64,000 nt of DNA from Membranipora membranacea (lineage: Eukaryota; Bryozoa; Gymnolaemata; Cheilostomatida; Membraniporidae), in contig OU612073.1 of assembly GCA_914767715.1 (NCBI GenBank), positions 20,646,001 through 20,710,000 of the forward strand, read 5' to 3'. A program made the translations under genes and the position numbers. A model generated the notes under the pieces. That model did no database searches, had not been told where the DNA came from, and worked only from the letters and a program-made list of their open reading frames with translations. Within the stretch, counting starts at the first letter, position 1. Each line of letters starts with the position of its first letter. Shown here one piece after another: positions 62,001 through 64,000 of this stretch.

Positions 62001-62892
62001 ATCATCCTCAAAACTCCATCTATATCTACTCAGATATATATCGAGGTAGTATGGCTGCTTTTTGTAAAGAGCTATCTGGTTGACAAAGTGATCATTTATG
62101 GCTGTACTGATCACATGAAGAACGAATATATTCACTCCGATAGCCAGCTGAAACGTAGTAAGCCTACAAACAGAGGACAGTTACATATTGTGTGGGATGT
62201 TATGACCACAAAATGTTACAGATGTTGCAATTGTGATGTGATGTGCCTGTGATATATTTATTTAGTATAGTTTGTACATCTCAAATTACAAAGCACCAGG
62301 TTTTTGTATGCTGCACTTGTAGGCTATCTAGCAAGATGGCTGGCATCATAATAGTAATAGTAAATCTACATCTAGGCTGAATGACTAGTATGCTATATCA
62401 ATGTGAGAAAATTTTTCTTTTTCCTTAAGTGAAATGATTGATTGATTATATTTTCAGTGCTATGTGAACGGTGTTAGGTGTCGTCCTGTGTCAGGTGTTT
62501 TTTTGGGAAAACAATAATTCCCCTTTTTCAAACTGAACAACCTAACAACCTGTAACTTGAGAAGTAATAACCATTAGTCTGACTCAAATAAGCACATTTG
62601 AGCTGTGTACAATGTTACAGAGTATTTAGAGATTCGGTGATTTTGGTTTGAAAATATCATTTTGAGCAGGATGCTGCTGATGTGATGAGATGAAGTTGAT
62701 TAGGTCAAGCGATTCTGCTGCTGCGTTGACTCACCCTCTTACTGTCTTCAGGCGGCTCTCTGTGTAGTTAGCACTCCTAGTTGATGATGGATGGCTTACC
62801 CCAGGCTGCTGATGTGGAGTGATAGTAATATACTGTTGTGTTTGTGGTACAGCTACTACCTGAGGCTGCTGTGTCCCTATCGAATTATCCAT
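59026..62892 (-). CDS. CD20/MS4A-like four-pass membrane protein, copy VI (one-base deletion at a donor)
   Basis: Exons 62892-62735, 62163-61972, 61120-61064, 60796-60648, 60084-59982, 59661-59509, 59316-59026. The start MDNSIGTQQPQ is supported by an acceptor at 62924. N tail RLKTVRG leads to TM1 (LTTFQLAIGVNIFVLHVIST). TM3 is IVAHLVFNTILLFVVIPLI. The extracellular loop has two Cys. TM4 is followed by CRSCCKGRCCGCC. The C tail contains PPQY, a possible WW-domain site. The TM1 exon is 192 nt where intact copies have 3n+1: WVGIL is encoded as GGAATCTA|gtaagt instead of GGAATACTA|gtaagt. Read literally, the splice creates TAA at the junction. All other exons are sound; with the missing base the product would be 367 residues. 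It is either a very young pseudogene or an assembly error. Confidence 0.65.
59684..59755 (-). mobile_element. Truncated copy of the 108-bp MITE
   Basis: It shares tttgatccgatttgcctg, cccattctg and ctactggtgag with the reverse complement of 61781-61888, and lies in the loop-TM4 intron of copy VI. Confidence 0.6.
61365..61455. repeat. 9-bp tandem repeat (TTACCTACG), about 10 copies
   Basis: Near-perfect nonamers, with one early variant (ttacctaca). Because the period is a multiple of three it makes open GNVGNVG and LPTLPT frames; these are repeat translation only. It sits in the TM1-TM2 intron of copy VI. Confidence 0.95.
61781..61888. mobile_element. 108-bp MITE with 27-bp TIRs and 9-bp target duplication
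   Basis: The ends are TAGATCAAGCATGATCCAAT and, from the other side, TAGATCAAGTTTGATCCAAT; 25 of the first 27 bases agree. It is flanked by the perfect direct repeat CCATATTTC (61772-61780 and 61889-61897). A 9-bp duplication is typical of Mutator-like elements. Degraded relatives lie at 37.4, 58.6 and 59.7 kb, with end fragments near 16.96 and 33.35 kb. Confidence 0.85.
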
Positions 62893-64000
62893 GGTGACAA
62901 AACGTTCTGAGCTTCACCCAAACCTGGATGCAAAATGTGCAAACATATTTTTTACTGGAGCAGAGAGACTTCTCACCAACCTCCCTACACCTCTGGAGGC
63001 CTTCAGTTGATTGTTGACTAGACCACACAGTAAAAATAGAGTTTAGGATTCTTCTGCAACACTCCTAACTAAAAAACTGGGTGTGTCATAGTATGAGAAC
63101 AATTGTAGTCTAAATCAAGTGACAGTGGAGCTCCTGACCAAAGTTGGGGCTCAGGCAACCTAAAAACTTTATATAGCCGGAAACATGAGCATATTAGGCT
63201 TGATATTGTAATTGGGTGAGCATGTTCAGTTTGAACGCCCTACAACTTGTTATGTTGCTGACTGAGCTAGATGTCTCACACAAGTTCTCTGTCAAAGGTG
63301 AATGGATTTGTGACCCTATTTACCCATAGAGTCCCCTTGATTCTCTTTTAAACTTACCAAAGTTGAGCTGCGCAATCAGTAGAGAGCTAATGGCCAGCTA
63401 ATAGTTGTTGGCATACACCGCAAATGAAATGAAGGTATTAACAAAAATGCTAAAAAGGTTCTTTACAAGGAAAAAAATGACAAAACTAAATTCAGCCAAC
63501 TGTGACATTGCGTTTAGTGAGTACTTTTTAAACAGTGATTAAACTCGATCCAGCGAACAGCAATGTCAAAAATTACTCTCATTCGGGAGTTGGCCATCAT
63601 CCAACAACCCATACTAACAGTGCCTAAGACTAGCACTGACACTTACTATATTGACCTGTGCTCTCATGTTCTTTATAAATGCACTGACCCAAATCTCAAA
63701 ACACTCCTCATGTCAAAACAGCTCTATACAGGATACACACATACAGTATCGCAGAATAGATTTTATTACAATGGGCGGCTGTAATTCGCTGTTAATCATC
63801 ACTCAAATGTAGATAAACATCGGAAAAAGTGATATGCAGTTCAAAGCCAAAAGCTAGAGAGCAAATTAAAAGTACCTGTTCATGTATACATCAATAACAA
63901 GGTTGGCGGCAACTCACTATGAGATGCTCTATAATTCGTTTAGTTGATTTCTGCAGCATTTTCCTTTCAGGGGTACACTTTGCCAAAATTTAACAAAAAC
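62893..64000. other. Upstream region of copy VI
   Basis: It holds the 5' UTR part of exon 2 (acceptor at 62924-62926) and a candidate non-coding first-exon donor at 63352-63357. A 73-codon plus-strand frame with a true ATG lies at 63563-63784 (MSKITLIRELAIIQQ...). I recognise no family for it and do not call it a gene. Confidence 0.45.

Noticed and set aside
1-64000. CRISPR arrays, bacterial operons or prophage-type systems
   Set aside because: The window is intron-bearing animal DNA; tandem repeats here are microsatellites without spacers.

Overview
This is animal (eukaryotic) nuclear DNA: AT-rich, with many short introns using GT...AG borders, gene-poor stretches and a varied load of decayed transposons. 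All recognisable genes lie on the minus strand. A vitellogenin, the PSMG4 and SMIM8 orthologues and a CD20/MS4A-like family point to a metazoan, most likely a marine invertebrate. I cannot place it further from sequence alone; a sponge or other early-branching animal is a guess.

Left part, 1.3-11.1 kb: one complete 26-exon vitellogenin gene. I joined it exon by exon into an uninterrupted frame of 1687 residues, with a signal peptide, vitellogenin N domain, Gln-rich stretch and C-terminal von Willebrand D domain. A TATA box sits just upstream. At 13.9-15.65 kb are two small housekeeping genes, PSMG4 (proteasome assembly chaperone 4) and SMIM8. They lie on the same strand only 35 bases apart, an operon-like arrangement. 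From 15.7 to 20 kb I see no recognisable gene; it ends in a 5'-truncated LINE at 19.96-20.86 kb.

Right part, 21-63 kb: six head-to-tail copies of one four-transmembrane gene family, which I read as CD20/MS4A-like. Each complete copy has the same exon plan: cytosolic N tail; TM1 plus first loop; a 19-codon TM2 exon; TM3; an extracellular-loop exon; TM4 with a cysteine cluster; and a Pro/Gln/Thr-rich C tail. Copies I (20,988-25,713) and III (30,410-34,934) are intact. Copy V (49,812-57,473) is intact except for an early stop in the C tail. Copy VI (59,026-62,892) has a single-base deletion at one splice donor. Copy II (27,097-27,938) is a three-exon fragment with a frameshift. Copy IV (37,983-44,653) is a decayed pseudogene. 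The array shows gene birth, decay and exon or splice-site turnover side by side.

Between and inside these genes are mobile-element remains: LINE endonuclease and reverse-transcriptase fragments, a tRNA-derived SINE family, several foldback or MITE-like elements (one with a 9-bp target duplication), and clean microsatellites. A possible small plus-strand two-exon gene at 43.1-43.6 kb is the least certain gene-like item.
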